NCBI GenBank assembly: GCA_015062385.1
Contig: SUUT01000005.1
Span: 1-64,000 of the forward strand
Source of the DNA: Alphaproteobacteria bacterium
GTDB lineage: Bacteria; Pseudomonadota; Alphaproteobacteria; CAAHEQ01; UBA3637
DNA length: 64,000 nt
Direction of reading: 5' to 3'
Both the position numbers and the translations under genes were made by a program. The notes under the pieces were generated by a model. That model saw only the letters and a list, made by a program, of their open reading frames with translations, did not search any database and was not told the DNA's origin. Each line of letters starts with the position of its first letter. The stretch's first letter is position 1. Positions 8,692 to 18,605 of the stretch are shown here, in pieces.

Positions 8692-10539
8692 TTATTTCTT
8701 TAAATGAGCAATAACAGCTGTGACGGCTGCCGGTGTAATACCAATCATACGCATCATGGCTCCGATTGTTTCCGGACGTGTTTTGTTTAAACGACCGACA
8801 ACTTCGTTGGATAATCCACCGATTAAAGAATAATCAATTTTTTCCGGAATACGAAGTCCCTCGTCTTTTCTAAACGCTTCAATATCCAATTGCTGACGGG
8901 TTAAATAACCATGATAACGCCCCTCAATTTCCAATTGTTGTGCGGCTTCTTTGGAAATTTTACCCAAGGTCGGCCATGCCCGAACCAAATCATCCCATGT
9001 AATTCCTTGATAAGATAACATATCGTATGGTGTTCTTTTTTGTCCATCAGCATTAACCGGAAAACCAAGTTGATTTAATTGTTTGGGTGTTAAGGCCAAT
9101 TTTGACATATGTGCCCGTGCAGTTTCTATTTCTGCCCGTTTTAATCGGAATTGTTGTGCACGCTCGGAACCAACACATTTTGCATCAATTCCTTTTTGTG
9201 TTAAGCGTAAATCGGCATTATCAGCTCGCATACTCAAACGATATTCGGCACGAGAAGTAAATAAACGATACGGTTCATCAACACCCAATGTTGTGATATC
9301 GTCTAACATAACACCTAAATAACTGTCAGCACGATCAAAAATAAGCGTTTTACCTGTATCCGTTGCTTTATGTCCGGCATTAACACCGGCAACAAGCCCT
9401 TGCCCAGCGGCCTCCTCATAACCGGTTGTTCCATTAATTTGCCCCGCCAAATATAATCCGTCAATCTTCTTTGTTTCCAATGTCATTTTAAGTTCACGGG
9501 GATCAACGTAATCATACTCAATGGCATAAGCATATCGTAAGATTTTGACGTGCTCCAATCCGGGGATTGTTTTTAAAAATGCTTCTTGTACATCTTTGGG
9601 AACGGATGTGGATATACCATTCGGGTAAATGGATATACCGTTTCGGGTTTCCGGCTCCAAAAAAATATGATGCGAATCCCGTCCTGCAAATCGAACCAGT
9701 TTATCTTCAATGCTTGGACAATAACGGGGACCGGTAGAATGAATTTGTCCACTATATAACGGGGCTCGGTCTAAATTATCTAAAATGATTTTATGTGTTT
9801 CCGGCGTTGTGTGTGTAATATAGCAAGATACTTGTTCCGGATTAAAATATTTTGTCATAAATGAAAATGGTTGTGGAGGCATATCGCCTTTTTGTTCAGT
9901 GCAGGCACTCCAATCAATTGTGTTTTTATCCAATCGAGCCGGTGTTCCTGTTTTAAGACGTCCGATAGAAAATCCCATACGCATTAATGCCGGTGTAATA
10001 CCGGTAGATGCCCGTTCACCAAAACGACCACCAGGGATTTTTTCTGTGCCAATATGCATAAGCCCATTTAAAAATGTACCGGTAGTTATGATAACACAAC
10101 GGGCCAAAATGCGTTTTTCATCGGCAATAACCCCCGTTACCCGACCGTTTTCCGATAAAATATCATTAACGGAAGCCTCTAAAATATCTAAGTTTGGATA
10201 GGATTTTAAAATCTCCTGCATATAACGTTGATAGGCCAATTTGTCTGCTTGGGCACGGGGACCTTGAACCGCCGGACCTTTTGACCGATTTAACATTCTG
10301 AATTGAATACCTGTTTCATCTATAACCCGACCCATTAATCCGTCTAATGCATCAATTTCCCGAACAAGCGTTCCTTTACCTAACCCACCGATAGCGGGAT
10401 TACAGGACATATCGGCAATTGTATTAATCAAATGTGTGATAAGAAGTGTTTTTGCCCCGACCCGTGCTGCTGCCGCACAGGCTTCACATCCGGCATGTCC
10501 GCCACCAACAACAATAACGTCATAAGAGGAATTAATCAT
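8692..10539 (-). CDS. mnmG: tRNA uridine-5-carboxymethylaminomethyl(34) synthesis enzyme MnmG
   Basis: This FAD-dependent enzyme works with MnmE to modify the wobble uridine of certain tRNAs. The 615-aa product matches the family length. It starts with the dinucleotide-binding motif VVGGGHAG (residues 10-17). It also has the family signatures [11 protein letters not shown], the ALDGLMG segment and the [18 protein letters not shown] stretch characteristic of MnmG. The C-terminal helical domain that contacts MnmE and tRNA is present. In many alphaproteobacteria mnmG sits beside mnmE, rsmG and parAB. Here it stands alone next to a repeat array, so the usual cluster is broken up. Confidence 0.97.
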   Translation of the reverse strand: MINSSYDVIVVGGGHAGCEACAAAARVGAKTLLITHLINTIADMSCNPAIGGLGKGTLVREIDALDGLMGRVIDETGIQFRMLNRSKGPAVQGPRAQADKLAYQRYMQEILKSYPNLDILEASVNDILSENGRVTGVIADEKRILARCVIITTGTFLNGLMHIGTEKIPGGRFGERASTGITPALMRMGFSIGRLKTGTPARLDKNTIDWSACTEQKGDMPPQPFSFMTKYFNPEQVSCYITHTTPETHKIILDNLDRAPLYSGQIHSTGPRYCPSIEDKLVRFAGRDSHHIFLEPETRNGISIYPNGISTSVPKDVQEAFLKTIPGLEHVKILRYAYAIEYDYVDPRELKMTLETKKIDGLYLAGQINGTTGYEEAAGQGLVAGVNAGHKATDTGKTLIFDRADSYLGVMLDDITTLGVDEPYRLFTSRAEYRLSMRADNADLRLTQKGIDAKCVGSERAQQFRLKRAEIETARAHMSKLALTPKQLNQLGFPVNADGQKRTPYDMLSYQGITWDDLVRAWPTLGKISKEAAQQLEIEGRYHGYLTRQQLDIEAFRKDEGLRIPEKIDYSLIGGLSNEVVGRLNKTRPETIGAMMRMIGITPAAVTAVIAHLKK

Positions 10540-10619
10540 TCTAGCCTCACTTTCTTATGTGTATTGTATGACATCACAATGAAAAAATCAAGTTTTTTAT
10601 CATAAAAATACTGTTTATC

Positions 10620-10662
10620 TCTCTTCGAGAATTTGAAACAAGTTCTGTATGAAGACAGGGGT
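10620..10662. repeat. Remnant of dispersed palindromic repeat
   Basis: The segment beginning TTCGAGAATTTGAAACAAG has the same order of elements as the repeat at 63450 (GAGAATCTGAAACAAGTTCA) and its reverse complement at 21857. It lies in the 274-bp gap between mnmG and the next rightward gene. Confidence 0.6.
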
Positions 10663-10748
10663 AGAGATTTATTGTCATTTAAGTTTTTTTTTATATCCTC
10701 TGTCATCCGAATTTTTTTATCTTCTTCGTTTTCAAAGCAAAAAAAGTG

Positions 10749-10777
10749 TTGCAATTATATGTCCTTTTTTTTATAAT
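10749..10777 (+). promoter_or_regulatory. Promoter of the prepilin-headed protein, related to the invertible promoters
   Basis: TTGCAA (10749-10754), a 17-bp spacer and TATAAT (10772-10777) form a near-consensus promoter 36 bp before the start codon. The sequence through the -35 (AAAAAAAGTGTTGCA) and the start of the spacer (ATATGTCC) matches the inner end of the putative invertible elements at 21.7, 29.3 and 57.9 kb. No matching distal inverted-repeat arm is visible here, so this copy looks fixed in the on orientation. Confidence 0.75.
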
Positions 10778-10813
10778 TATTTCATAAATGTAACTTTATG
10801 AAGTGAGCAAAAT

Positions 10814-11869
10814 ATGAAAATCAAATTTACAGAACGTAGTCATTTTATGGTTGAAATGCTGAGTATATTAATTATTATCGGGGTTTTATCTGTTGCCGGA
10901 ATTATAAGGTATCAAGATGCTTTAGCCTATCAAGCCGGAACAGTGCGGGATCTTCTCGAAAAACGGGTTGAGAATGTAAAGCCACTTGGAACCTATCAAG
11001 TCGGTAAAGTGGTTTTCGAAGAAGAAAAAACAGTGGCAACAGAAGACAACACTAACTGGATTGAAAAAATGTTCGATACAAGTGTATTTCCCGAAGCTAA
11101 ACGAACAGAAGACAACACTAACTGGATTGAAAAAATGTTCGATACAAGTGTATTTCCCGAAGCTAAACGAACAGAAGACAACACCAACTGGACTGAAAAA
11201 ATGTTATTGGCGGCAATAACGGATGATTTCGGATTATATTTTGAATGTACAAGCAATATGGACATGTCTTCTTATCTGCAACAACCGCATTCAGTAACAG
11301 CATTAAAGTTAGCAATGATGCATGACAGTTATGGATTTATTATTTCGTTAATCGGAGATGCTGCATATCAAGAGAGTAAAAATAACAACAATGTGGATTC
11401 AACACAAGGGGTATATAGTTATTTAAAACAAGAAGTCAGTCAAGATGATTTGTTGCAGGCATTACGAGATAACCCCATTAAATCTTTGCCGCAAGAAGAC
11501 CAAGAATGGGCAACGAACTTTGTTGCACAAGTTTTTGCTTCTGAAAAATTTACCAAGGCCGATGAAATGGCTATTCAATTAATGAAATATCCTGCACGTG
11601 GAATATTTAGACATTTGCTCCCGAATGCATTGCATTCTCTTGCAAAAAATGATTTCAAATTTTCATCATCGGAAAAAATTGAGCAATATATCTCCGATGT
11701 GCAATTAAAAGTGGATAAACTAATAAAAAAGCAGGATAAAAATAAAGAGCAAGATATATTGACAGTTGAAAAACTTATAGATCAAGGGGCTCCTTTCCGA
11801 TTAAATGATAAGCAACAGACTGATAATTCAACAGATGTCAATTATAAAGATTCATCAGATAGAAAATAA
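10814..11869 (+). CDS. Prepilin-like N-terminus fused to a TEKMLLAAITDDF domain (351 aa)
   Basis: Residues 1-35 are in the same register as the prepilin-like leaders of the giant proteins at 18606 and 54851: E7, then MVE with E14 at pilin position +5, then a hydrophobic helix. Here Gly9 is replaced by Ser and Arg10 by His, so peptidase processing is uncertain. Two exact copies of a 22-residue repeat (about residues 76-119) follow. A domain of about 170 residues, starting TEDNTNWTEKMLLAAITDDF, is clearly homologous to most of the product of 26854-27678. The gene thus joins a pilin-like export/anchor module to a domain found elsewhere without it. Function unknown; an envelope location is inferred. 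Confidence 0.78.
   Translation: MKIKFTERSHFMVEMLSILIIIGVLSVAGIIRYQDALAYQAGTVRDLLEKRVENVKPLGTYQVGKVVFEEEKTVATEDNTNWIEKMFDTSVFPEAKRTEDNTNWIEKMFDTSVFPEAKRTEDNTNWTEKMLLAAITDDFGLYFECTSNMDMSSYLQQPHSVTALKLAMMHDSYGFIISLIGDAAYQESKNNNNVDSTQGVYSYLKQEVSQDDLLQALRDNPIKSLPQEDQEWATNFVAQVFASEKFTKADEMAIQLMKYPARGIFRHLLPNALHSLAKNDFKFSSSEKIEQYISDVQLKVDKLIKKQDKNKEQDILTVEKLIDQGAPFRLNDKQQTDNSTDVNYKDSSDRK
11039..11200 (+). repeat. 66-bp in-frame tandem repeat, two full copies and a partial third
   Basis: Identical 66-bp units start at 11039 and 11105. A third partial copy starts at 11171 and runs into the conserved domain. The two full copies appear identical, pointing to recent duplication. Expansion or loss would keep the frame. 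Confidence 0.9.
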
Positions 11870-11936
11870 ATTTTTTACCGTGTAAATTATGTAATTTAAG
11901 AAACAGCTTGGTATTGTTATCGATGAGTCTTTTTAT

Positions 11937-12749
11937 TTATTTTTTTTCTTTAATCCAATCCAATACGGCGGTATCAAATCCCGAAGAAAGTAAATTCATA
12001 TGATGTGCTGTATCGGATGAAAAGAAAACTTTGGGTTGATTGGCTAATTTGTATAATTCCCATCCATGGTAATATGGAATAATCTTATCTTTTTTGCCGT
12101 GAGCCACTAACAATCGGGTTTTGATGTTTTGAATGATCGTATCACTCGGATATTTGTTTTTCAGCAAAACGGAAACAGGATATAAGCCCTTAACCATATC
12201 TCTGCCGACTTGTTCTGCCGATAAAAACGGAGCTTCCAAAATAACGCCGTTAAATTCTTTTTCCGATTGCGTTGCAACATACACCGCCGGATATGTACCG
12301 ATAGAATGTCCGTACACAACAATTTTGTTATTGGGTGTTCCGGTACTGTTTAAATATTTAACAGCGGTTAAAGCAACTTCTTCCATTGATTTTTGTGAAG
12401 GTTCTCCCTTAATTCCACCATAACCGATGTATTCCGGAATAAGTAATCCGTAATTTGTATTATATAGAAATTTCAACCGAACAGCATGATATTCGGCATA
12501 TTGACTGTTTCCATGAAAATACAAAACCGTTTTCATGCCTTTACGAGGCGGTTTATACAACGCATGTAACCGAACACCACTCGGCAAATAATATGTGACC
12601 GTTTTTAATTTCGGCATTGTCTTATCCAATGTAATTGTTTTGATGTGTTGCGGATGATAAACAATATTGTCTTGTATTAAAAATAAAAGTATTCCCAAGC
12701 ACACATAAAAGCATAAAAATGCCGTTAATAATTTTAAAACCCGTTTCAT
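11937..12749 (-). CDS. Alpha/beta-hydrolase with N-terminal membrane anchor (270 aa)
   Basis: The N-terminus is a hydrophobic signal anchor (about residues 5-27), followed by an alpha/beta-hydrolase fold. YFHGNSQYAEYH carries the oxyanion-region HGN. The nucleophile elbow is GHSIG (Ser about residue 149). VAHGKKDKIIPY contains the acid Asp, and the catalytic His lies in SSDTAHHMNL near the C-terminus. This layout is close to the BEM46/ABHD13-like (DUF1749-type) serine hydrolases, whose substrates are mostly unknown. The active site probably faces the periplasm. The gene precedes nothing obviously functionally linked; uvrB lies upstream on the same strand, 50 bp away. Confidence 0.85.
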   Translation of the reverse strand: MKRVLKLLTAFLCFYVCLGILLFLIQDNIVYHPQHIKTITLDKTMPKLKTVTYYLPSGVRLHALYKPPRKGMKTVLYFHGNSQYAEYHAVRLKFLYNTNYGLLIPEYIGYGGIKGEPSQKSMEEVALTAVKYLNSTGTPNNKIVVYGHSIGTYPAVYVATQSEKEFNGVILEAPFLSAEQVGRDMVKGLYPVSVLLKNKYPSDTIIQNIKTRLLVAHGKKDKIIPYYHGWELYKLANQPKVFFSSDTAHHMNLLSSGFDTAVLDWIKEKK

Positions 12750-12799
12750 CTGAAAAAAATCCTTATATTTATTGTAAAACAGTATAAATATATTTCTGT

Positions 12800-14839
12800 T
12801 TAAGTCAAGTCCCGAACAGCCATTTCTTCCAGTTTGTGTATTTTATCCCGCAACTGTGCCGCTTCTTCAAAATTCAAATCATCAGCAGCTTTTAGCATTT
12901 GCTTACGTAAGCGTTCAATGACATCACCAACATTTGAAATCACATCAACCGATAAATCGGATACGTCAATTTCTTTTTCCTTGTTGTTTGAACCGACTAA
13001 ATCATTAAAATCCTGAATTAAATCAGGAATGGCTTTTTGAATTCCTTTTGGTGTAATGTGATGTGCTTTATTAAACGCAATTTGTTTTTCCCGTCGGCGA
13101 TTTGTTTCCTGAACGGCTGTTTCAATGGATTTTGTTATTTTATCTGCATATAAAATCACTCGTCCGTTTACATTACGAGCTGCCCGTCCGATTGTTTGTA
13201 TCAAAGATGTTGTGGAACGCAAAAATCCTTCTTTATCAGCATCCAATATAGCAACAAGCTCCACTTCCGGAATATCCAATCCTTCTCGCAACAAGTTAAT
13301 GCCGACCAATACTTCAAACGTGCCTAAACGTAAATCCCGAATAATCTGAATACGTTCCAATGTGTCAATATCCGAATGTAAATATCGCACCTTAATACCA
13401 TTTTCACGTAGATATTCCGTTAAATCTTCTGCCATTTTTTTTGTAAGCGTTGTCACAAGAACCCGTCCGCCCCGTTTAGCAACTTCTTGACATTCAGCCA
13501 TTAAATCTTCTACCTGATGTGTGACAGGACGGATGATACATTCAGGATCTATCAATCCGGTCGGACGAATAATCTGCTCTGTAAAAACGCCCTTTGTTTC
13601 GTTTAACTCAAATGGTCCGGGAGTAGCGGAAACAAAAATTGTGCGGGGACGCATGGCGTTCCACTCTTCAAATTTTAACGGACGGTTGTCTTTGCAACTG
13701 GGCAATCGAAATCCGTATTCGGAGAGTGTTGTTTTGCGGGATAAATCCCCCCGATACATAGCACCTAATTGCGGAACAGTAACATGGCTTTCATCTATAA
13801 ACACCAACGCATCTGACGGTAAATATTCAAACAGAGTTGGCGGGGCTTCGCCGGCTTTACGTCCGGTTAAGTGGCGGGAATAATTTTCAATTCCTTTACA
13901 GGAACCGGTTGCTTCCAGCATTTCCAAATCATATTTTGTACGGGAGGCAAGGCGTTGTGCTTCCAGTTGTTGTCCGTTTTCTTCATAAAATGCCAATCGT
14001 TCCTTTAACTCGGCTTTAATGGTTTTGATGGCTTGCGAAAGTGCCGGACGGGGTGTCACATAGTGACTGGCAGGGAAAACGGTAATTTCTTTCAGTTCCA
14101 TTTTCTTCTTGCCGGTTAACGGATCAAATTCATAAATTCCTTCAATTTCATCTCCGAAAAAATTAATTCGCCAGGCTAAATCTTCATAGTGGGAGGGGAA
14201 AATATCCAATACATCTCCATTTAAACGAAAGCATCCCCGTTCAAATCCGACATCATTTCGCTTGTATTGCAATTCAACCAATCGTTTTGTAAGGTCGGAC
14301 AACTCTACTTCTTCTCCATTTTTCAAAGAAAACGCCATAGACGAATAAGATTCGGCAGAACCTAACCCATATATACAGGAAACGGATGAAACAATAATCA
14401 CATCCCGTCGTTCCAAGATATGACGAGTTGCCGCATGTCGCAATCGGTCAATTTGTTCGTTAATGGCCGAATCTTTTTCAATATATGTATCCGTGCGTGG
14501 AATATAGGCTTCCGGTTGATAATAATCATAGTATGATACAAAATATTCAACGGCATTTTCCGGAAAAAATGATTTCATTTCGGCATATAATTGAGCCGCC
14601 AATGTTTTGTTGTGAGCCAATATTAATGTCGGGCGTTGCACTTGTTGAATAATGTGGGCCATTGTAAATGTTTTACCCGAACCCGTAATACCAAGTAAAA
14701 CCTGATTTTTTTCCTGATTGTTTAATCCCTCTACCAATGCCCGAATGGCTTCCGGTTGGTCGCCTGCCGGTTGAAACGGCGATTGCAGTTTAAATCCGGC
14801 ATCGCCCGTTAAAGTCGGTTGTTGATACATCGGTATCAT
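12800..14839 (-). CDS. uvrB: Excinuclease ABC subunit UvrB
   Basis: UvrB is the damage-verification helicase subunit of nucleotide excision repair, receiving DNA from UvrA and recruiting UvrC. The 679-aa product has the Walker A motif GITGSGKT (about residues 50-57). It also has the [12 protein letters not shown] beta-hairpin that clamps the damaged strand, the helicase motif FIDESHV, the later motifs GRAARN and [10 protein letters not shown], and a C-terminal UVR motif ([16 protein letters not shown]) that binds UvrC. Length and motif order are standard. The first residues (MIPMYQQ) offer a second Met four codons in, so the exact start is slightly uncertain. Confidence 0.98.
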   Translation of the reverse strand: MIPMYQQPTLTGDAGFKLQSPFQPAGDQPEAIRALVEGLNNQEKNQVLLGITGSGKTFTMAHIIQQVQRPTLILAHNKTLAAQLYAEMKSFFPENAVEYFVSYYDYYQPEAYIPRTDTYIEKDSAINEQIDRLRHAATRHILERRDVIIVSSVSCIYGLGSAESYSSMAFSLKNGEEVELSDLTKRLVELQYKRNDVGFERGCFRLNGDVLDIFPSHYEDLAWRINFFGDEIEGIYEFDPLTGKKKMELKEITVFPASHYVTPRPALSQAIKTIKAELKERLAFYEENGQQLEAQRLASRTKYDLEMLEATGSCKGIENYSRHLTGRKAGEAPPTLFEYLPSDALVFIDESHVTVPQLGAMYRGDLSRKTTLSEYGFRLPSCKDNRPLKFEEWNAMRPRTIFVSATPGPFELNETKGVFTEQIIRPTGLIDPECIIRPVTHQVEDLMAECQEVAKRGGRVLVTTLTKKMAEDLTEYLRENGIKVRYLHSDIDTLERIQIIRDLRLGTFEVLVGINLLREGLDIPEVELVAILDADKEGFLRSTTSLIQTIGRAARNVNGRVILYADKITKSIETAVQETNRRREKQIAFNKAHHITPKGIQKAIPDLIQDFNDLVGSNNKEKEIDVSDLSVDVISNVGDVIERLRKQMLKAADDLNFEEAAQLRDKIHKLEEMAVRDLT

Positions 14840-14886
14840 AAAGTTAACTCCTATCGATAAAAGACATCTTATATATAGGATTATTT

Positions 14887-16107
14887 TTAAGGATGGCTTT
14901 TATTTTTTGTGTTTTTTTTGTTTTTAACCGTCACAGTCACTTTTTTTTGTTTTTTATCAGCTTTCGGAATAGAAATATCTTTCGTCTGTAAAATTTCTTT
15001 TTGTTCATTAATGTGTGATGGTCGTTTGTTTTGTTCTTGCTTTAAGGGTAATTTTTTCATTTCAACGGAAAGTGTTTTAACACCGGTTGTAATATCTTTG
15101 AACAAACCTCGAATAGTCGGCTTTTCCAAATTGTTTGAAAAACTCATATATGCATTAATCAAAACAATAAACGCTAAAACATATGTGGGAAAAACAAGTG
15201 CTTTATCGCTGTAAATACCAAATATCCCCAAAAATCCCAAAAGTAAGGAGGTATAAAATACTTTTTTGATTATTTTTTTTATCGGTAAATTATCGGCAAA
15301 TGCCTTTTCAACAATAAACGGAACCATAATGGGAAACAAACGGCGGTATAAATAAACGTTAATTCCGATTGCAATCATTATTTCCATCATATTATAACCG
15401 AAAATAATGGGTATGTATGCAATTTTACCACTTGCCGCAATTAACAATAAAACAAATCCCACAATCCAATTTAATAAAAAAGAAAGCGGAAAAGTATAAA
15501 TCAAAATATTGTTTTTCTGAAAAATGTAAAAAGTTATCATGTTTAAAACCATTAACATGAAAAACAAATAAAAAAAGACAGGACTTAATAACGGTATAAA
15601 CGTTGTTGAGGATATTGCCAATATGATAAACAATGCCGTATTTGTAATGTAAGTAAACAGCGGAATACGGTCAAGTGTTGTATTCATCAATAAAAACAAC
15701 ATCCAACTGCCGGCCCCGATAAATCTAAAACTCCACTGCCCGATTTCCGATGTCCAAATAGAATCATTTAACGGAATTAACACTGTTCCGATAAAACAAA
15801 ACAAAAACAATATCGGTAATTGTATTTTTAATGATTTTTGAAACAAAAACGGCATACTTAATAAAGCTCCACCTGATAAAAGCAAGATTGTTTGCACATA
15901 TGGCGGAATCATTATTTTTGTGCCAACAAAAAACGAAATATTTGCCAGCAAAAGAGATAATAAAAACAAACCGGAAACAATCCATGAAAACGTTAATACG
16001 GATGTTTCCGGTGCTTTTTTATTTAAAATCGGTAATAGAAGACCTTTGACGCCGATAAAGAAAAATCCGCTGATGCCCAGCAATATACCGATAAGCATAT
16101 ACGTCAT
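14887..16107 (-). CDS. Polytopic membrane protein with basic C-terminal tail (406 aa)
   Basis: I do not recognise this protein. Roughly ten hydrophobic helices fill residues 1-320. A Lys-rich, disordered-looking tail of about 80 residues ends in repeated KK/KN motifs. No transporter signature or acidic catalytic motif in the loops is evident. The start at 16107 has a strong ribosome binding site (GGAGGGG) and lies 28 bp downstream of infA on the same strand, so the two are probably co-transcribed. The basic tail would face the cytoplasm if the helix number is even, and might touch nucleic acid or ribosomes. That is speculation. Confidence 0.7.
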   Translation of the reverse strand: MTYMLIGILLGISGFFFIGVKGLLLPILNKKAPETSVLTFSWIVSGLFLLSLLLANISFFVGTKIMIPPYVQTILLLSGGALLSMPFLFQKSLKIQLPILFLFCFIGTVLIPLNDSIWTSEIGQWSFRFIGAGSWMLFLLMNTTLDRIPLFTYITNTALFIILAISSTTFIPLLSPVFFYLFFMLMVLNMITFYIFQKNNILIYTFPLSFLLNWIVGFVLLLIAASGKIAYIPIIFGYNMMEIMIAIGINVYLYRRLFPIMVPFIVEKAFADNLPIKKIIKKVFYTSLLLGFLGIFGIYSDKALVFPTYVLAFIVLINAYMSFSNNLEKPTIRGLFKDITTGVKTLSVEMKKLPLKQEQNKRPSHINEQKEILQTKDISIPKADKKQKKVTVTVKNKKNTKNKSHP

Positions 16108-16135
16108 AAGCCCCCTCCGTTATAATAACTATAAA

Positions 16136-16357
16136 TTACACTTTATGTCTGAATGCAATACGACCTTTAGATAAGTCATACGGGGTCATTTCAATTTCCA
16201 CTTTATCCCCAACCATCACACGAATGCGAAACTTACGCATTTTGCCGGATGTATGTGCAATAATTTCATGTCCGTTTTCCAACGTTACACGAAATGTAGC
16301 ATTCGGTAAAGCTTCCGTCACTGTTCCCGTAAATTGCAAAACTTCTTCTTTTGCCAT
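16136..16357 (-). CDS. infA: Translation initiation factor IF-1
   Basis: IF-1 binds the ribosomal A site during initiation. The 73-aa product has the standard length and sequence: [13 protein letters not shown], then [19 protein letters not shown], then the [14 protein letters not shown] and [10 protein letters not shown] segments of the single OB fold. AGGAG precedes the start. It is transcribed leftward, away from ettA, from the 250-bp gap at 16358-16623. Confidence 0.98.
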   Translation of the reverse strand: MAKEEVLQFTGTVTEALPNATFRVTLENGHEIIAHTSGKMRKFRIRVMVGDKVEIEMTPYDLSKGRIAFRHKV

Positions 16358-16525
16358 AGAAACTCCTCAAAATTTAATAAACGTCAATATAATATACGTA
16401 TTTTTCAGATTTTGCAAGCAAAAAATGAAAAAAGTAAACATTTTTGAAGCCTTTATCTAAGGAGATATCATTTAAATATCTTTTTATGGGTTTGCCTTTA
16501 TGTGGTTTAAAACCGAATGATGCCG

Positions 16526-16586
16526 GTTAAAAGTCTTTTAAACCCACAAGTGCAGGGTTGACTTTTAACATTATTTTTGATACCAT
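16526..16586 (+). promoter_or_regulatory. ettA promoter overlapped by an inverted repeat
   Basis: TTGACT (16558-16563) and TACCAT (16581-16586) are 17 bp apart, 38 bp upstream of the ettA start. The -35 is embedded in a 10-bp inverted repeat: GTTAAAAGTC at 16526-16535 and GACTTTTAAC at 16560-16569. An inner ACCC/GGGT pairing lies between the arms. The dyad could be an operator covering the -35. Confidence 0.55.
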
Positions 16587-16623
16587 ATGACATATTTTAA
16601 CAACTAAACAGAGGAAACGTCAA

Positions 16624-18297
16624 ATGGCTTCATATCAATATATTTATGTCATGAAAGATTTATGCAAAACTTTTCCGGGGGGAAAAGAAGTTTTAAAACA
16701 TATTTGGTTATCATTTTTCCCCGGTGCCAAAATCGGCGTTATCGGACCAAACGGAGCCGGCAAGTCAACACTGATTAAAATTATGGCCGGATTAGATAAC
16801 GATTTTACGGGTGAAGCATTTGCTGCCGAAGGCGTAAAGGTGGGTTATTTACCACAAGAACCGCAATTAGATGCTTCTAAAAATGTTATGGAAAACATTA
16901 TGGACGGCGTTGGTCCCATTCGGGATTTAATGCAACGATATGAAGAAGTCAATATGAAATTTGCCGATCCGGATGCTGATATGGATGCATTGTTAGCAGA
17001 ACAAGCCGAATTACAGGAACAAATCGATGCCTGCAACGGTTGGGAGTTGGAACGAACGATTGAAATTGCCATGGATGCTTTGCGTTGTCCACCGGCTGAT
17101 GCAGACGTGACAAAATTGTCCGGAGGAGAAAAAAGACGGGTTGCCCTTTGTCGGTTATTATTATCCAAACCGGATATGCTGTTATTGGATGAACCGACAA
17201 ACCATTTGGATGCCGAATCCGTTGCTTGGTTGCAAACATTTTTAAAGAACTATACGGGAACGGTTGTTATGGTAACACACGACCGATATTTCTTGGATAA
17301 CGTAACAGGCTGGATTTTAGAAATGGATCGTGGCGAAGGATTACCATTTGAAGGAAATTATACCAGTTGGTTAGAGCAAAAAGAAAAACGTTTGGCACAA
17401 GAACAAAATGCCGAAAATAACCGTCAAAAAACGTTAAAAGAAGAATTGGAATGGGTCCGTCAATCACCCAAGGCTCGTCAAGCAAAATCAAAAGCTCGTA
17501 TTACGGCTTATGAAGAATTGTTGAAAAAATCAACCGAAAAAGTACCCGATATTGCACAAATTGTTATTCCTGCCGGTCCTCGTTTAGGACAGATTGTTTT
17601 GGAAGCAACAGATTTAACAAAAGCTTTTGGTGATAAACTCTTATTTGAAAATTTATCTTTTAATTTACCGGCTGGCGGTATTGTCGGCATTATCGGACCG
17701 AACGGGGCCGGAAAAACAACATTGATGAAAATCATTACCGGACAGGAACAACCGGATTCCGGTACATTCCGTGTTGGTGAAACCGTTAAATTAGGTTATG
17801 TTGATCAATCCCGTGATGCGTTGGATGATACAAAAACTGTTTGGCAGGAAATTTCCGAAGGGAAAGATATTTTAACCTTAGGAAAACGGGACGTCAATTC
17901 TCGGGCTTATGTCGCTCAATTTAATTTTAAAGGTGGTGACCAACAAAAGAAAGTCGGCATGTTGTCCGGAGGAGAACGCAATCGGGTACACTTGGCCAAA
18001 ATGTTGAAATCAGGAGCAAACGTTTTATTATTAGATGAACCGACAAACGATTTGGATGTTGATACCTTGCGTGCTTTGGAAGAAGCCTTGATGGACTTCC
18101 CCGGATGTGCCGTTATTACTTCCCACGACCGCTGGTTTTTGGACCGTTTGGCAACACATATTTTGGCATTTGAAGGAGATAGTCAAGTTGTTTTCTTTGA
18201 AGGGAACTATGCCGAATATGAAGCAGACAAACGCCGTCGTTTAGGTGTTGAAGCCGATCAACCGCATCGGATTAAATATAAACCGATTAGTCGGTAA
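16624..18297 (+). CDS. ettA: Energy-dependent translational throttle protein EttA (ABC-F ATPase)
   Basis: EttA is a soluble ABC-F ATPase that binds the ribosomal E site and gates entry into elongation according to the ATP/ADP ratio. The 557-aa product has two ABC domains: Walker [10 protein letters not shown] and GPNGAGKTT, signatures [13 protein letters not shown] and [13 protein letters not shown], and Walker [12 protein letters not shown] and [11 protein letters not shown]. The arm insertion in domain 1 and the P-site interaction linker ([12 protein letters not shown]) between the domains mark the EttA subfamily. The C-terminus ([10 protein letters not shown]) is also typical. No membrane domain is present. 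It is a single-gene unit with its own promoter and terminator. Confidence 0.96.
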   Translation: MASYQYIYVMKDLCKTFPGGKEVLKHIWLSFFPGAKIGVIGPNGAGKSTLIKIMAGLDNDFTGEAFAAEGVKVGYLPQEPQLDASKNVMENIMDGVGPIRDLMQRYEEVNMKFADPDADMDALLAEQAELQEQIDACNGWELERTIEIAMDALRCPPADADVTKLSGGEKRRVALCRLLLSKPDMLLLDEPTNHLDAESVAWLQTFLKNYTGTVVMVTHDRYFLDNVTGWILEMDRGEGLPFEGNYTSWLEQKEKRLAQEQNAENNRQKTLKEELEWVRQSPKARQAKSKARITAYEELLKKSTEKVPDIAQIVIPAGPRLGQIVLEATDLTKAFGDKLLFENLSFNLPAGGIVGIIGPNGAGKTTLMKIITGQEQPDSGTFRVGETVKLGYVDQSRDALDDTKTVWQEISEGKDILTLGKRDVNSRAYVAQFNFKGGDQQKKVGMLSGGERNRVHLAKMLKSGANVLLLDEPTNDLDVDTLRALEEALMDFPGCAVITSHDRWFLDRLATHILAFEGDSQVVFFEGNYAEYEADKRRRLGVEADQPHRIKYKPISR

Positions 18298-18338
18298 TGT
18301 TTTTTAGATATTCTCTTTGGTATAAGAATATCTGAAAG

Positions 18339-18392
18339 AGGTTTTGTGCTGAACATTCTTTTATATTAATTATTCAGTGCAAAACCTTTTTT
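18339..18392 (+). terminator. ettA terminator
   Basis: A 15-bp stem (AGGTTTTGTGCTGAA with TTCAGTGCAAAACCT, two G-U pairs) is followed by a T-tract, 41 bp downstream of ettA. A weaker hairpin (AGATATTCT/AGAATATCT) lies just before it. The rest of the 308-bp gap to the next gene holds only the opposing terminator at 18551. Confidence 0.85.
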
Positions 18393-18550
18393 GCATAAAA
18401 TATCAGAACCTGTGTTTATATATAGATGCAAACAATTCAGTTCAATCCAAAGATACACAATATTTTTGAATTGATGAATACTATGCGAAAAAACAAATAT
18501 CTCACACGTTAGTCAGAAAAAGTTTATCATTATATTTTTTTGTTTTTTAT

Positions 18551-18577
18551 AAAAAAGGGGAAACATTTTATTTCCCC
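18551..18577 (-). terminator. Terminator of the giant prepilin-like gene
   Basis: GGGGAAA/TTTCCCC form a stem, followed on the minus strand by a run of T residues, 28 bp past the stop of the gene at 18606. Confidence 0.8.
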
Positions 18578-18605
18578 CTAATATGAAACAAATGATATGT
18601 GTTTT

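Noticed and set aside
10536..10754. 72-codon leftward frame upstream of mnmG
   Set aside because: It runs through a dispersed repeat remnant and the -35 box of the rightward gene. No ribosome binding site.
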